A DNA stretch of 37,500 nucleotides from contig JBBHKE010002206.1 of assembly GCA_037447655.1 (NCBI GenBank), positions 1 to 37,500 on the forward strand. Direction: 5' to 3'. The translations under genes and the position numbers were made by a program. Under the pieces are notes generated by a model. It did no database searches, was not told the origin of the DNA, and saw nothing but the letters and a program-made list of their open reading frames with translations. The DNA comes from Zygnema cylindricum (lineage: Eukaryota > Streptophyta > Zygnematophyceae > Zygnematales > Zygnemataceae). Every line of letters starts with the position of its first letter. Within the stretch, counting starts at the first letter, position 1. This document shows positions 10,701 through 25,700 of the stretch, in pieces.

Positions 10701-13700
10701 CAAAAACTCTTTTGCTTACGTTTATTTTTTACATGTATAGTCGTTTTTTACGAATCCCTTTACTTTTGAAATCAAAATGTTGTTCCGGAAGTGCTTCAAG
10801 TATAATTCAGTAACAATGTTTGGTCACTCGAATCAGATTGTGAAGGCCACAACGACGACCGAATACCGGGAAATCGCAACCGGGGAAGTTATTCTCCAAT
10901 CTCAATGGCGATTAGTGTGTGGAGGAAGTCCCTTTTTGGACTACCTGGGACGTTTCTGGCCTTCTGATTCACCGAGTTATTACACAAATGGAAATTCCAC
11001 AGTTCTCACTGCGAGTTCGACGATTTCCAGTTCAAATGAGCTTTCAGAGATAATCCCGAACTCAGTTTTTAATAGCGCGAGGAAGATCTCGCCGGAAATG
11101 AACGGCTCTTATGGCCTTATAACAGCCTTAACAGTTGACGTTGATACATACCATTTAATTCGATTATATTTTGCAGAAATTGCTAATGTGACAGAAGGAC
11201 AGAGGCTTCTGGACATATACATCAATGGATTGGTGAGTGCTTCTTACGATAATAAATACACGTTAAAAATGAGCTAGACATGGTTTTTTTTGGGGGGGAT
11301 GAAACTGTCAGGTAGCAGTTTAGGGATATTAAATTATATGAAAAATGTTGGTAATTGCTGGGTGTGAAAAGTAAGCCGTATGGAAATGCTAATTTTTATA
11401 AACTGTAAGATAGTTGTTGAAGGAAGAGGATGTTAAAATATAGAGAGAATTTATAAGTTTCCCGTCTGTTTAAACCATAGTCCTAAAGTGCCAAAAGTGG
11501 GGAAAATCACACGTTTTAAACTCGAATTTTGTTGAGTAGAATGCGAGTTAATTGCATTGCATTTGTTGTATGATTCGAACTATTTGGACGAATAAAGTTT
11601 TGGCATTGTATATGCGAATATTTTCTTCTCGCATTTAGAATTCATAAAAAGCTCGACTATGCTTTTAGCACAATCACAATTGATTGTCCCTGCAATGTGA
11701 AAAAATAATCAAAATGATTTTGCCAGCCAGAAATTCGAAAATTTCCAAAAACGACGAGCTATAGCCTTTACTATTTTCAGTTCCGTGTGGATAATTGACT
11801 AAAAATAAATAAATAAACAACAAAATGGGTTTTTTGCAGGTAGTCCGAAGTGCCCTTGATATAGTTAAGGAAGTTGGGCGCAACAGTGGTTTTTATTTGG
11901 ATTTTAATTCACTTCCTTATCTGGATTCTCACTCGATTCGAATTGGAATCGTACCAAATAGTGAAAGCCCCTTGAAGGAACCGATTTTAAGCGGTATCGA
12001 GGTATATCAATATCGCTTTCAAAGCAGCCAAAGCAGTTCTGAAGGTCCGTATTTAAGTTTTTTTTTTTTCTGCATTTTAATGAAATTCAAGAATTAGGAA
12101 CTTGGATGAGTTTTCGTCCTTCTATTGTCATCTGTCAATGAATGGAAGGACTGTGGTGCAAAAACGAGGATATGTTATATGTTTGTAACTCGAATTTTAC
12201 TATTGTTTAGAAAGACTGGAGTTAAACAAGCATAGTTTATCCTTATTTTCTGCGATCTTAAACTATGGATTTGTTGCTATGACTTCCATTGGGCCAAATT
12301 TTATGAGTGATTGTCAAAAACATAATTGTGACTTAATTTTCTCCCTGGTTTTCCATACAGGGGCAATAAGAATCAACTGTGGAGGAGAAGCGTATACGGA
12401 TGTCGCAGGAAATTCATGGCTGAAAGATAACTATTTTACCACGGGAATTGCTAAAACTCTCACTAATTCCCAATTAAAAGAGTATTCTAATATTGGTTAT
12501 AGTGGTGATACTCCTTTATACGGTACTTATAGGGAGTGGCCTGTTGGAGTTGAGAATTCCTACAACATTCCGTTAAATTCGAATAAAGAGTTGTTTTGGG
12601 TGCGTTTCCCTGTTTCTAGATCGTTTTTTCTGTTTTTCATTTTTTTTTTTTTACATGCGTAAGTGATAATTGCCCTTTCCTAAATGAGGACAAGAAGAAC
12701 AGTTCTTATCCAGCTGGTTCCTGGATTGCATGTTTCTCAATTAGGAGAAAAAAATAATGGCAGGATTACTTCCACTTTTTTCCAGGTGCGTCTAAGTTTT
12801 GTAGAGTCCGGAAACTTTTCTGCGAGGAGCTTCACTATTTTGTTCAACGGCTTTGTGGTAAGTGAACGACCAAGTTTGACCTTTTTTTTTGTCCATTTGC
12901 AAGCTGATCTATGAGCTTGATTTTGGAAGTCTCTTTTCATGTGAATGAAAATTAACAACTTTGATTTTTGTAACCATCTAGAACAGAGAGCTATTGTATG
13001 GAATGTTTTTAAACCGTGGATCTTTACATGTGAACATTGCTGCCAAAAAAATGATGTGTGTATCAATAATTATTGACTTGTTGTCGAATAAGAGCTATAA
13101 ATAAACTCACTCAGGGTTATAAATCCAATTATTGTTACAGATAGTGATTTTCCAACCCTTTTCTAAGCTTTGCAGGTGCTAGGAAATTTCAATGTTTACG
13201 CCTCTCTCGCATTATATGAATATGAGTGTCTGGCTCCAGTTTCAACTTCGAACTTGACCATTACCTTTACTTTATATTCTGGTGCTCCATACGTAACTGC
13301 AATTGAGGTAAATTGTGAAATCTCTCTTTTGATTTCCAGGAAGCGGATCTTTTTGCGTAAGTTCTGCATTATCTTTAATGCTAGGATCCATCATGAAATT
13401 AGGTTCACTGACTAAATCTCTATGATTTTGGAATGGATTTTTTGCAATGATGTATATCATGTCAAACATTTCTAACATTTTTGCATGAATTTTTCCTCCA
13501 CGATCTTATTCTTCTCATTTCTAATAACTCTGTCGCTATGCATTACAATTGCAGATAATTCCCGCGAACTCTTCCCAGTACCAGGAACTAACAGTAAAAT
13601 ACACATTAGGAATATATTTACGCCAAAATGTTGGAGGATTGTCAATAATAGATACTCAAAACCGATTTTGGAGTCGAGACAGTACCGATTCTTACTTAAA

Positions 13701-16700
13701 TCCTTCCACCGGTCAATCCATGGCGGTTCGTACAGTTACCGCCAACACCAGTACCGAAATCATAGGAACTGGAATTTCTCCGGATTTCCTCCCTTCCGAT
13801 CTTTATCGCAGTCAACAAACTGTCAATTCCACGAAAGAAAACCCGGCAGCTCTTCTTATTTCTTCAACTTCTCTTTCCGGCGCGTATTTGCTAATTCGCC
13901 TTCATTTTGTGGAACTCCAGTTTAAAAATGTGGGTGACCGGATTATGGATATCTACATATACGGTCAGGTGAGTGGTCTATTTTTCCCACAAGGGGATTT
14001 TTCCAGAGCTGTTTTTTGGAGAAAAAATGCTGGTGAATTTGTTGTTGACCTCATCGACAAAGGACTTGGTTTTTTAAAGGCACTTACTCATTATCGCAAC
14101 AAACATCTTCACCTTCGAAGGTCATCTTTCAAGTGTCTCATTCTCTCTCTTCCTCTCCCTCTCTCTCTCCCCCCCTACCACTCTGCCGCTCTTTCTATTG
14201 CTCCCTCTTCCTCTCCCTTTCTCCTTCTCTCTCCTGTGCAGTTGAGATATTCAGAACTAGATGTTGTGAAGGAGGTTGGGCCCAATGCAGCACTATACAA
14301 AGATTTTGTGGTCGATCCAAACGATCAAACAATCGATAACCACACATTTATAATTTCTACCAATGAAAAAAGTAAAAATTACCAAACAATGTTGAGCGCA
14401 GTGGAAATATTCCTCCTCCTCGATATGGAAATATATCCTGCTCCTACTAGTGGTATGTGTCATTCTCTCAGCCTTGGTAAAGTTTCCCACTGTTCAGATG
14501 GTCTCTAGAATCTTTGAGCTTTTTTTCTTCTTCCCGTACTGATGTCACAATTTTTTTTGTGGTATATACATTCTTGTTTTCTTATGTTCTCTTCTGCACA
14601 TTAGTGGGCGTATGGGTCGAAGAATCGGTCACTGAAGAGCAATGCTTTCAACGTTTTTTTTTTTTGGTTCATTTGGTGAACATGTTGTCTATGATGAGCT
14701 TGATCGACAAATTTTGCAGATTTTCCCTTTCGACCACATTTTGCCTTCGTCAATGACTTAGAATGTGCCTTTTTTATGGGCTTTTCAGTTACCATTTCTT
14801 TCTTACAGTTTGGTGGAGCAATTCGAGCAATTGCTTAATGTATTCAGATTCTGCATATCGTGACAGCCTTCAGTGCTGAATTTAGGAAATTTACATATGC
14901 AAGATTTACTAATTTACTACGAGTAGTCATAATAAATCGCACACAAATATGTATTATTCGAACACAAATTTGTATGATTAATCTCAGTAAAGTGAGCAAA
15001 TTCCACATATGTAAATCGGTAAAGGTAAAGGGAGGCTATCCACAACAAGGGATCCAACCATGCAAATTAGTCGGTGAAAGTTGTTTTTTCCAAAGAAGCT
15101 GGTAAAGTCAACGTTAAAGTCATATCGTTAAGTTAATTGTTATCGGCAACTTCACTGATCTATTTTTTGCTCAGATCGCCCAATCATAAGCAGTTATTAA
15201 ACTTTATCGCTTACCTCTATATAGTGTGGGTTGTGTTGGCAGTTTACAATTGACTTGCCATCGCGACCCTATACTATTTCCGCACAAATTCAAAGGACCA
15301 GATGCTCTTCACTCTAATTCATATTGGCTACTAAGCAGATTTTATTAATTCGCCTTAAAGTGGATTTAGTTCATAAATAGTGATTTTGTGAATCGCACTG
15401 ATGGAGGTAAGTGGTGTCGTGATAATTGAAGGTCCCTGCTGTTCTTTCGTTTGAATATATTATGTTGTTTTTATTACAGGAGCCATTCGAATAAACTGCG
15501 GATCCAACACATCCGTCACAACTGGTTACAATCAGACCTTTTCGAAAGACAGCAATTACATCGGGGGAGTCGGATACAACAACAGTGACGTTTCGATTGC
15601 TTTTTTGGACTCAAATTTTGTAAATAATGGTGATTTAATGAAAACCGAACGAGTGTGGCCAGTTGGTGTCATCGGGATGTACAAATTTTCACTCAGTCCG
15701 GGGCTTTATTGGGTACGGTAAAGTGTCCTCGACCATTGAAATAGTCAAATTGTAAATCTGGTTTGAAAGTTATAGTTTAAATGCAAGGCTTGACTCTCAC
15801 TGTTTGGATGTTTGAATTAGACCAGAAAGCAATGCAAACTAGAGCTTCACGTAAGCAAAGCTATACAGTATTGTAATGTTGAAGTAGACTTTGAATTTAT
15901 GTAATTCTGGAAACTCTGTGTGGACAGTTTGATTTCTAGAAAATGTGACAGAAATAGTCCGAAGTAACGGTCGTTTTCATTGGAAATGCAGATAAGATTT
16001 TTTATTTCTGAGCTTAAATACTACAACACTTCCGAACGAACAATGTCCATCTACATTAATGGATTCGGGGTGAGCGCTAAACCCTTTATCTTTATTAGAG
16101 TCAAAAAAACTAATCATGTGCCTATATAGTATAACTAATCATATATAGAAAATAATCTTATATAGGTAATATTACTAATCATATATAATAATATAGTTTT
16201 TATTACTAATACGATATGATGCCAATACACCAAATCATATGCAAGTGCTAATAACATTGATTAAAGGAGAGTACAGCAAGTCGCCATTGATTTTAAATTT
16301 GCATTAATACCAAGATAAAAAAGACACGAGATTTGAATGATGGACTTTCTCATCTTTTTATCTGGTTGCGAAAGGTTTACGTCCCTGCTGCATAAATCAA
16401 GATTGTTTTCGATGACAACAACTGGTGAGCATGAACCAAGAAAGACAGAATATGATTTCAAAATGGTCAGCACATTTGCCTTCTTGTGATCGATCTGTGC
16501 TCTCCTGAATTGTTTTGAACTGGTAGAATGAAAACATAGTCAATGGAGAAACGTTTAAATTATCATTTAAGAAATTGTATGCCTAAAAAGCATTCTTCCT
16601 GGGATAATTGAATCAATGCAGGTGGTATATGGCTATTCCCCCACCAATCCAGCCACTTCCGTTTATTTTGAGACCAGTTACTTCTTACAATCTACCACTT

Positions 16701-19700
16701 TAACTATTAAATTTTTTCCTGACAAAGGAGAAGCCCATCTAAGCGCATTGGAGGTACGGAAAAGTATATAAAACCTAGTTTTGATCCGTTTTTGCTCACC
16801 ACGTTCAAACTAATTGAATCTGTTGACGAACGATTAATACAGACCGAACTTCTTACTAGGATTGAACCCCAGATTTATTCATCATATCTCTAATGCCGTC
16901 GAACAAAATTGCAGATAATTCCTCAACCGAAGGGGCAATACAGAGAGGGATTTCCAGTGCCTGTTGTAATTCAGAGATTTCTGCGTTACAATGGTGGAGG
17001 CCTTAGCGTGAAAGATGAGCAAGGGAGATCCTGGGATCAAGACACTGCCCAAACTTATGTCGCCGTCACAAACAATTCCCTCTCAGCTCTTACCGTGAAT
17101 GCAGTTATTTCGAATGTGTCTACCGAACCGGAACTTTTACCAGCCGCAATTTATCAGGATGTAAGAATAGCAACAAATTTCCAAAATTCTTCCTTACCAG
17201 CAAGAATTCAGATGCAAAAGCTGAGTGGAGGATTTCTCGGGGTCTACCTTCTGCGACTTCATTTCGCGGCAATTCTGGGAGAGAAAGTTGGGGATCGACT
17301 GATGGACGTTTATGTAAATGAGAAGGTCGGTAAATGAAAATCATGGTGGCATAAACGTGTTGTATTTTGTTGCCTTCTTCAAATTTTACACCGTCTACCA
17401 CCACTAATGTGGTTAAAAAAATGGCGTTGCTAGGTGGGATTTACCTATTGCAGGTTGAGTTTGGGCCATCGTGTTTACCGTGAAGGTTAGAAGTTCAGGT
17501 TCCTAAGTTACTGTGGTAAACGGTGTAGCATATCAATTGCTCCTATTACAATTGGTGATTATTTTTTTGGTGGTGTGAATGCACAAATTCACAATAGCTA
17601 AGTGAGTGTCTACATCTTTTGAGATATGCTGCTTACTAAAATGTTCCTTAGGAGTTTGCGATACCGTAGTTTTTAGTATTAGACTTTAAACATGTTCTTG
17701 ATGACCTATGAGATGTGGGAAATTGTGGGATAAAATACAAAATGTTGACAGGCATATCTTGAAGAACTAGACGTGGTAGCCGAAGTGGGAGCGAATGCGA
17801 GTTTGTACAAAGATGTGGTAATTCGCACAAATGAGGCAGAGACTTCGATGAATGTGACTATCCGGTCAAACAATAAAAGCAAAACACCCGCGGCCTATCT
17901 CAGTGCCCATGAACTGTTTTCAGTTTGGCCGACACCTGTCGTCGAGGCTCCACCAAAAGGTGCTGTCCTGCTTTCGATTCAAAAACTAAAATCGCTTTTC
18001 TGCTCTTGTTATTTGATTCTTTAATAATTTTATTATTGGTTTGGTTGTTATTTTCTGCAAAATCTGTTTTTTATATAAAATTTTGTCATACCACGGATAG
18101 GACAATAGCATAATTAAATAATAGTAATTCGCATTTATAAAAAAAAAGAAAAAAAGATTACATATGTGATTGTCCAGATTTTTCTCGATGAAGCTAGTCC
18201 TTACAAGCGTTTGGGACCTGTCATCAGTTTTTAACCTGAACAAGTGAATAGCTGTTCCTTGAGAAATACTGCTTAAAAAACAGTTTGTGAGTCAAGTGCT
18301 TGTGCCTATGATTTTCGCAATGTTTTCTTAATCTGCCTTCTACAACTTTTTTTTCTCAGGGACGATTCGGATAAATTGCGGTGGAAAAGAGTTCACTGAC
18401 CAATATGGAAATCTATGGAATTCGGACATGTACTATGTGGAAGGAACTCCCATTTCTCCGAATGCAAGCATACTTGGAAAAATAGCAGCTGCATTTGTTG
18501 ATGACGTGGAGCTCTTTGGACCTTATCGAAGATGGAATAATACCAACGGATCTTATCTTATACCTGTTGAACCAGGATTTTACTACGTAAGTAATTTATC
18601 ATAAGCATGGCCCTTTTGATTTGAAAGTTCCTGATTAAACCTGGATGGCGACGAATTGCGTTTTTCTGGATCTTGAACGAGTCTTTATCTTAACACTTTA
18701 AAAAAAAAGGCAAATTGACAAAGAAATAGGGCAAAGGAGACATTGTTTATATTTTTGTACAATTAAGACGATTGCTTACGGGAACATGAGTAGATTCCAT
18801 GTATGTTGTTGATATCATTACATTTTCACGCTTTGAACGTGGTATTCCTTTCGCAAATCTCCCAGACGAAGGAGAGAGAGGCGAAGGATGAATTGGGTCA
18901 ATAAGCTTTAACAGCGAGACGCTCTTCCAAGTTACTTGACCAAAGAGTACCCAATCTAGAATCTCGTCTTTAGTAGTGTAGTCGTTGCAGAAAAATCGTT
19001 GTAAAATATTCAGCTGTTTTTTGGATGCAGGTTTCGATGATCTTTCTGGACATTGAATCCACAAATGCCGAGCTTGCAAACGGTACCTATCGCTCGTTTG
19101 CGGTGGTCATTAATGGAGAGCCAGTGAGTCAACAAATTTGTCCTATTCTACTCGCATTTGTAGTGTGGTAAAATTCCATTTGGCTGTCAGAGAGTAACGC
19201 AGATAAGTCTTTTCTGTTGCATCAGCGAATGTGATAAGCATTATCGTCCATGTGATTTCCAAATAGGCTCCGACAGGTTAATGTGGCCTCTGTAACATTT
19301 CTATTTTTTGTATAAGAGTGCATAACACCCAGAACTCAGTGAGCCTCGAGGCATGCGGATTTGCAGGTTTTGACCGACTATAATGTTCTGGAAAATTATG
19401 CACCTTATGAATTTCAATACAGTATTCACTCTTTATATAGCAACATCACAATCGAGTTCATACCCCTTCACGGAAGTCCATATATTAACTCAATCTCGGT
19501 GAGTTCCAACTCTATTTCGTTTTGCAAAAGGTACACTGGCTGGATTTGCAGTCTGGATATGTAGACAATATTGTATGTATGTATGGAACATTCTTGTCCA
19601 ATTGTATTTCCTACAACTAATTCCTCTGATCCACTGAATTATGTGGAGGCCGAAAAACAATGGCAGCGGCAATAAGTAGATTCATTGTAGGTAGAAGAAA

Positions 19701-22700
19701 AGAATGTTTGCAATATCCTGCTCGCCTTGCCCTTGTTTCGGGGTTATCAGATAATTGAGAATAAATGAACCATCTGAGCGTAAAACGTTGAAGGATTAAA
19801 GAAATAGAGAGTATGAGATACTAAGGTTTAACAATGTCAATAAAACACCTCCTTTGTCTTTGCGAAATTGGGAAAATAAAATTTACCGTTGATGTCCTTA
19901 TTCACTCATGGATTTTTCTCTTTCCAGGCAAAGCAAATGAGGAAATGTCTTGTATTTCCTAGTAATAACAACAGTCGAGCCAAAATGACTAAGCATTTTT
20001 TTTGAATTATACATCTAGCTTGATTATTAAGAAAAGCTATGAAAGGAACAGTCAGATGTTTCGTCCACAAGAAGTAAGATAATCCTGCGCCTCATCATGT
20101 TTTCCTTGGTTTTCAGGTAATTCCGACTCCTAGCCAGTACAGAAACAGTCTAAACAACCCGGGAGCTCTCGGTAAACTTCAACGGGAAAACTTTGGAGGT
20201 TACCGAGTCCTCGACTCTCTCGGACGTTCATGGACGACCGACAACGCTACTTTTGCAGTCGGCTTGAATTCAAGCATTATCACAACATCCTCTTCAATAA
20301 ATGGCACAAACTCGACTCCTGACTACCTCTCACCCCATCTCTACCAAACAGCTCGAAAAATGGGTGTGCCGGTGAACGGAACCGCAAGTCCTATTACTGG
20401 ACAAGTGAGAACTTTGGGATATAATAATTTTGTTCTATTGCGGTTTCATTTTTCGGAGATAGAGTATTCGGAAGTCGGAGACAGGATTTTGGATATTTAT
20501 GTCGATGGGAAGGTGAGAGCACGGTTCCAACTCGTGGTCAAGTATTTAGTGGAGGGAAGTTAAAACATTCATTATTTCAGTGGTGAAATATTCGTCAGCC
20601 TTTTTTATTCATGTTTAAAGAATAGGAGCTGTTAACAAACTGTCCATGGCGGATGATGAAATTAAATCATTTTTGGTAATTTTTATTCTTACTTTTTTCC
20701 ATTGCAGTTGACATTGTCTGGTCTGGATATAATAGCTGAGGCTGGGCCCCTAACTGCCTTTTACAAGGACTTAGTGATCCAAGCAAATCCGGAAAGATAC
20801 AATGTCACATACGCTATTTACGGTAACACAACAAGCCGACATCCGGAACCGATGTTGAGTGCATTTGAGGCTTTACTCATTTTCGATAACCTCACCTTCC
20901 CCCAGGCTCCTGAAGGTACATGTTGCTATAACCAACACCTTAAAAGTCCTTCTGCGTCTACCCGGCATGTTTTGTGGTACTTCAGGCGGTTGTCCTTTGT
21001 TGTGAAATTTATGAAGCTTGAGCTTTGTTTTAAAGTTTTATCGTTTCGTCCCAGACTTTAAAACATTCATTTGAGTTCCAGCTGCTGACATCACGAGCAT
21101 GGAATGTTAAATTTAGCTCATGAAAATTTAAGTTCAACTGAAGGGCTAAACACTTTTGACTCACTTGCACTGAATTTATTTAGCAATATATGTGGTAGTA
21201 ATCTGCAGAATTGGGGCAAAAGGTTCCATGCCTCGAAAGCTAAAAAGAAAGTCTGAATAAATTGCAGAAAACTAAGCCAATTCATTGTTTATGTGCTTTA
21301 GTGCAGCTGCACAACTATTGTTGCAGGTGGTCTAATCGAGACAAATGGGCAGAAAAAAATTACAGTAGACTGCAACCTGACCTCGTTTACCATTTGTTAT
21401 TTACTGGACTTGGGATTGCAGGAACTGTTCGAATTAATTGTGGTTCGTCCACAAATTATGTGGACCCTATTGGGAAGGTCTGGGAGGCTGACTCGTATTT
21501 TGAAGGAGGCGAGGCGGTAACAGCCCCTCAGTCATACTCCAATATACTTGTGAATAATGGAATTTATCAAACTTCCTTTTTTTCAACTTATAGACGGTGG
21601 CCTAGTGGGACAAACAATTCTTACGTCATTCCTCTATCAGGCACACCTAACCTCTTTTGGGTGAGTTTTACTTAGCTAGTTCACTTTTTAAGCTCATTTC
21701 ATGTTTTCTTTTTGTTTTCAATTCAATTATGCACCATTTCATTTCTGCAGATAGTCAGTCGATGATGAACGTCGATCACGTTTCAAGTGTTTAAATTTTC
21801 TTGTCCAGAATTCACTGTTTAATCATGAAAAACTGAGCTTTGAGAATTCAAATTTTGGTTTATGTCGTAGGTACGACTTTATTTCGCGGAGTCAGAGTAC
21901 ACCGCCACCAATGCTCGCACTTTCTCGGTGTACTTGGACGGCTTTCAGGTAAAGGATACATTCTCCTGTCGGTGTGTTGTAGCTTGAAAACCTCAGAACG
22001 TTAATTTGTATGAAAGGTTCCTTTGACACTGTCGATTTTCTCCATGCAGGTAATTGACAATTTTTATATCGACTCAGTCAACAATGGGTATTACTATGAA
22101 TTTTCTCTTCCTGTTCTTCGTCCCAATCTCACAATTACATTTGTACGGCTATCAGGCAATCCATATATCAATGGTATCGAGGTCAGTTCAATCCTACCAA
22201 AGCTTTCTGCCATTGGCTGTGCTAAAAAACCATTTATTACGGAAATACACAAAACTGCAGGAGTAGAAGTGCACACAGCACGATTGTTTTTCTGATTTTT
22301 TCCCGTAGTAATCGAACATAGTCCACACTACTTTGCACATTTGAAACATAGCAGGGTTCCTAAAACTTGAAAAGATGTTTTTTTTTTTTCCAGGTGATGC
22401 CTCAACCTGGTGGCAATCCATACCAACAAACTCTCCAGTCAAAAGACATTCTCCGAATGCAACATCGCTTCAATATTGGAGGTGGAACTGTGGTCGACTC
22501 CGAAGGTCGCACGTGGCAAATGGATTATTCAACCAATTACACAAATCCGGATACAACAGTTTCGAATGTTTTGACAGAGATTGCGATACCGAGTGGGCTG
22601 GCGGGTGTGCCCTCTACCATGTATCAGACGCAGCGAAAACTTCAGGAAGAATATAACTCGGTCGATGGCCTATCAGGGTCGTTTTATACATTGTATGGGA

Positions 22701-25700
22701 GCACGTTTTTGGTGCGCCTGCATTTTGTAGAAACTGATTATTTAAACGAGGGAGATCGTGTGCTGGACATTAAACTAAATGACCAGGTGAGTTTAAATTT
22801 AATGGACGCAAAATATCTGTGCTAGTATTAGACAGCTGGACTTTTCCAGGAGGGAAGGATAAAGTGTGCACAAGTCAAACTGCAAATAATATGGCCCTAT
22901 ACAAAATTCATGAGATTGGGATAAATGACACCAGAAACAAACGTATAAATTACCGGGTTCTGGAGTGTGAATTGTTTTTATTAACCTTGTATTTCACTCA
23001 GTAAGTGATTGCATGGGTTGTTTCTGAATAGCATGCTATTCTCAATGGATACATGCAATTTACTGAACAATGCTTAATTGTGATTTTGGAGTTATATGTT
23101 CATTTGTTTAATTGTGTAAAAAAACACTATCCCTGGAAGATCACCGAAGGTGTGAAAAAACTTGTTCATTGTCGGTTGCGAGGTTTTCTGTGAAGTTTTG
23201 GCTTCGAAAAGTCTAATATGGGACAATAAAAGTGTAAATATTGATTTTGTAAAGGACAAGTGTTAACCATTGAATTCTTGGTTTCAAAGGCTAAAGCAAT
23301 GTAACTATTCATACATCAATAATTCACTAGGGCAGTTGAGAATGAATAGTTAAATCATGCAGAAGAATGTTTTTTGGTGTAAATATACCAGTATTATTCG
23401 TACATCTACAGAATTGTAACATTTTTCCGTTTGTTTTGATGGATTTAAACCATAAAAGTTTGCTAACCATATCCAATGTGGCCCAAATTATGAACGCAGC
23501 TTGTTTATTCCGGGCTCGACATAGTGAAAGAGGCGGGCTTTGCAACTGCGTTGTATAAAACTTTCACAGTTGCAAAAGATGCAAACACCAACCTCATCCG
23601 CATTTCCATTCTGGCCAGTAACACCTCTCGAGTGAAGGAGCCAAAGCTCAACGGTCTCGAGATTCTTGCCATATTGCCAGGACCCTCAGTCAGCTCCACC
23701 AGTAAGGCTCCTCCTCTCCAGTGCCTGATAAGATAAAAATTTGCTGTCTGAACCTTTGTCGTCAGCTCCAATACGGAATACATGGTTTTTTCCACTGAAT
23801 ACATAACTGCATCCTTTGAATCTATGATATTTTATATCCACTACATAATCTTGTTCACTGAATACATAATTTTGTCTTTCGTTTCCTGCAGGTTCCGACA
23901 ATATGGCAGCAGGCGTGATTGCCGGCATAGCAGCGGGAGCCGCCCTCCTCTCTCTAGTTTTGTTGGGAATCGCTCTGTTGCTCTTCTGTCGACAGAGACG
24001 TCTTTCCCGCGAACTCGACTTTGAACAAATTGCAAAAGGACCAGGTAGGTCATCAATCGTCATTCGACCATTGTCAGACAATCTCAGGTTTGCACAAAAA
24101 ATGCAGCAGAAAAGGGATACAGACGATATGGCAGTGGTTTTAACCGCAATGGTTGTGGTTAAATTAGCAATTAATTACACGATTGGTTTGGTTACAGGTG
24201 GGGCTGAGTTGTTAGCTCGATTGCAGCAGCGTCGTGTGCGACCTATCCCTCTCGCAGTGGTTCGTTCAGCCACAAATGACTTCTCCGAGGACATGTCTTT
24301 AGGAATGGGAGGCTTTGGGACTGTTTATCGTGCGGAAATCGAAGGACAGAAGGTTGCTGTAAAACGTGCAATAAATGCGTCTCCTGCAAGCCTCCGGGAA
24401 TTTGTCCAGGAGGTGGGTTTTTTGTGTATATGCAGTAAATGTGCAATAATATGCAGTATGCAAGCCAGCTGAGGATGAAGGAGCATGGAGAGAGGAAAAG
24501 GTGTGATTATGGGATGGAAAATGAGGCTGGCGTTTGTCGGGCATGCAGGTGGAGCTGATATCGCAGCTGAACCATGTGAACCTGGTGCGTCTGATAGGCT
24601 TCTGTACGGAAAAAGGCGAACAAATTTTTGTGATGGAGTACATGGCACAAGGAACTTTGGCCAACCATTTACAGGGTAGGCAAAAAAAAATGACTTGCTT
24701 TGTGGACAATAACTTGACTTGACTTACTTGGCTTGACTTGACCTGACTTGACTTGATTTAGTAGAAAAGAAAGAGAACTTACGACAGGAGGCATAACAAA
24801 ACTTGAAAAATGTTTCTTCTTTTCGCAGGGTCACCTGAGTGCCCTTTGACTCTGGAGCAGCGACTGAAGATCGCCCTTGGAGCCGCTCGAGGCCTAAACT
24901 ATCTTCATAGTTTTGCCAAGGAGCCAATCATCCACAGGGACATAAAATCGGAAAACATTTTGCTGGATGAAAACTTCCAGGTATCCATCTCAGAGGACAA
25001 TACATTTTTTAACATAATAGCAAAAGTTTCTGCTTGTCATAAAATATCAACTTTGGTACATATATGTCCCTTTTAATATAATGCATCCACGTTTTCGAAA
25101 GTTGCAAACAGCAAAAGACATGGAACAAAGAAAATCCATATCCAGGTATCCTGACACGTCCCTTTTGCTCAATTGTCGAATCACTTCCACAGGCTAAAGT
25201 TGCCGATTTTGGACTTTTGAAACGCCTGGAAATGGATGACAATAAACAAGAAACACAAAAGGTGGTTGGTACACGTGGCTATCTGGACCCCGAGTACTAC
25301 ACCTCTTTCACGGTGACGACAAAATCGGATGTATACAGGTCAGAGTCGACCGCATTTTGCATGCTTTACATATTTGTGTTTTTCTTACCTATGTGCCTAC
25401 TTTATCTCATTGTTGTAATTATGATTGTTGTGAGTGGATGGGCCTTGAGCAGTTTTGGAGTGGTACTTCTGGAAATAATTACCGGTCGGACAGCTATCCT
25501 TGAGGATACAGAGCAAGGAGATGGAGCCACGTCTTTGGTATCGTGGGTAAGCAGTTACCACACCTTCCATCGATATTGGAGCTAATAACTCTAATTCGGT
25601 ATAGCGCTATTTTAAATATTTAAGTAGGTGGCCCAATATGAGCCACGTTGTCTGACCATAATTTAGTGAAGTTAGTACTAATACCACTTTAACACCAATA

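Noticed and set aside
13485-13925. 146-codon plus-strand frame overlapping exon 10 of gene B
   Set aside because: Out-of-frame shadow of the malectin-like exon, which has clear similarity to the other units.
14453-15479. Possible gene break between units 2 and 3 (largest inter-unit intron)
   Set aside because: No signal-peptide exon, transmembrane or kinase exon, or stop in phase was found. The donor at 14452 and acceptor at 15479 are both phase 1 and well formed, so one gene is simpler.
22787-23499. Frame at 22819-23004 as an extra exon
   Set aside because: The other five cassettes have no exon between the fourth and fifth, and its reading has no malectin-like similarity.
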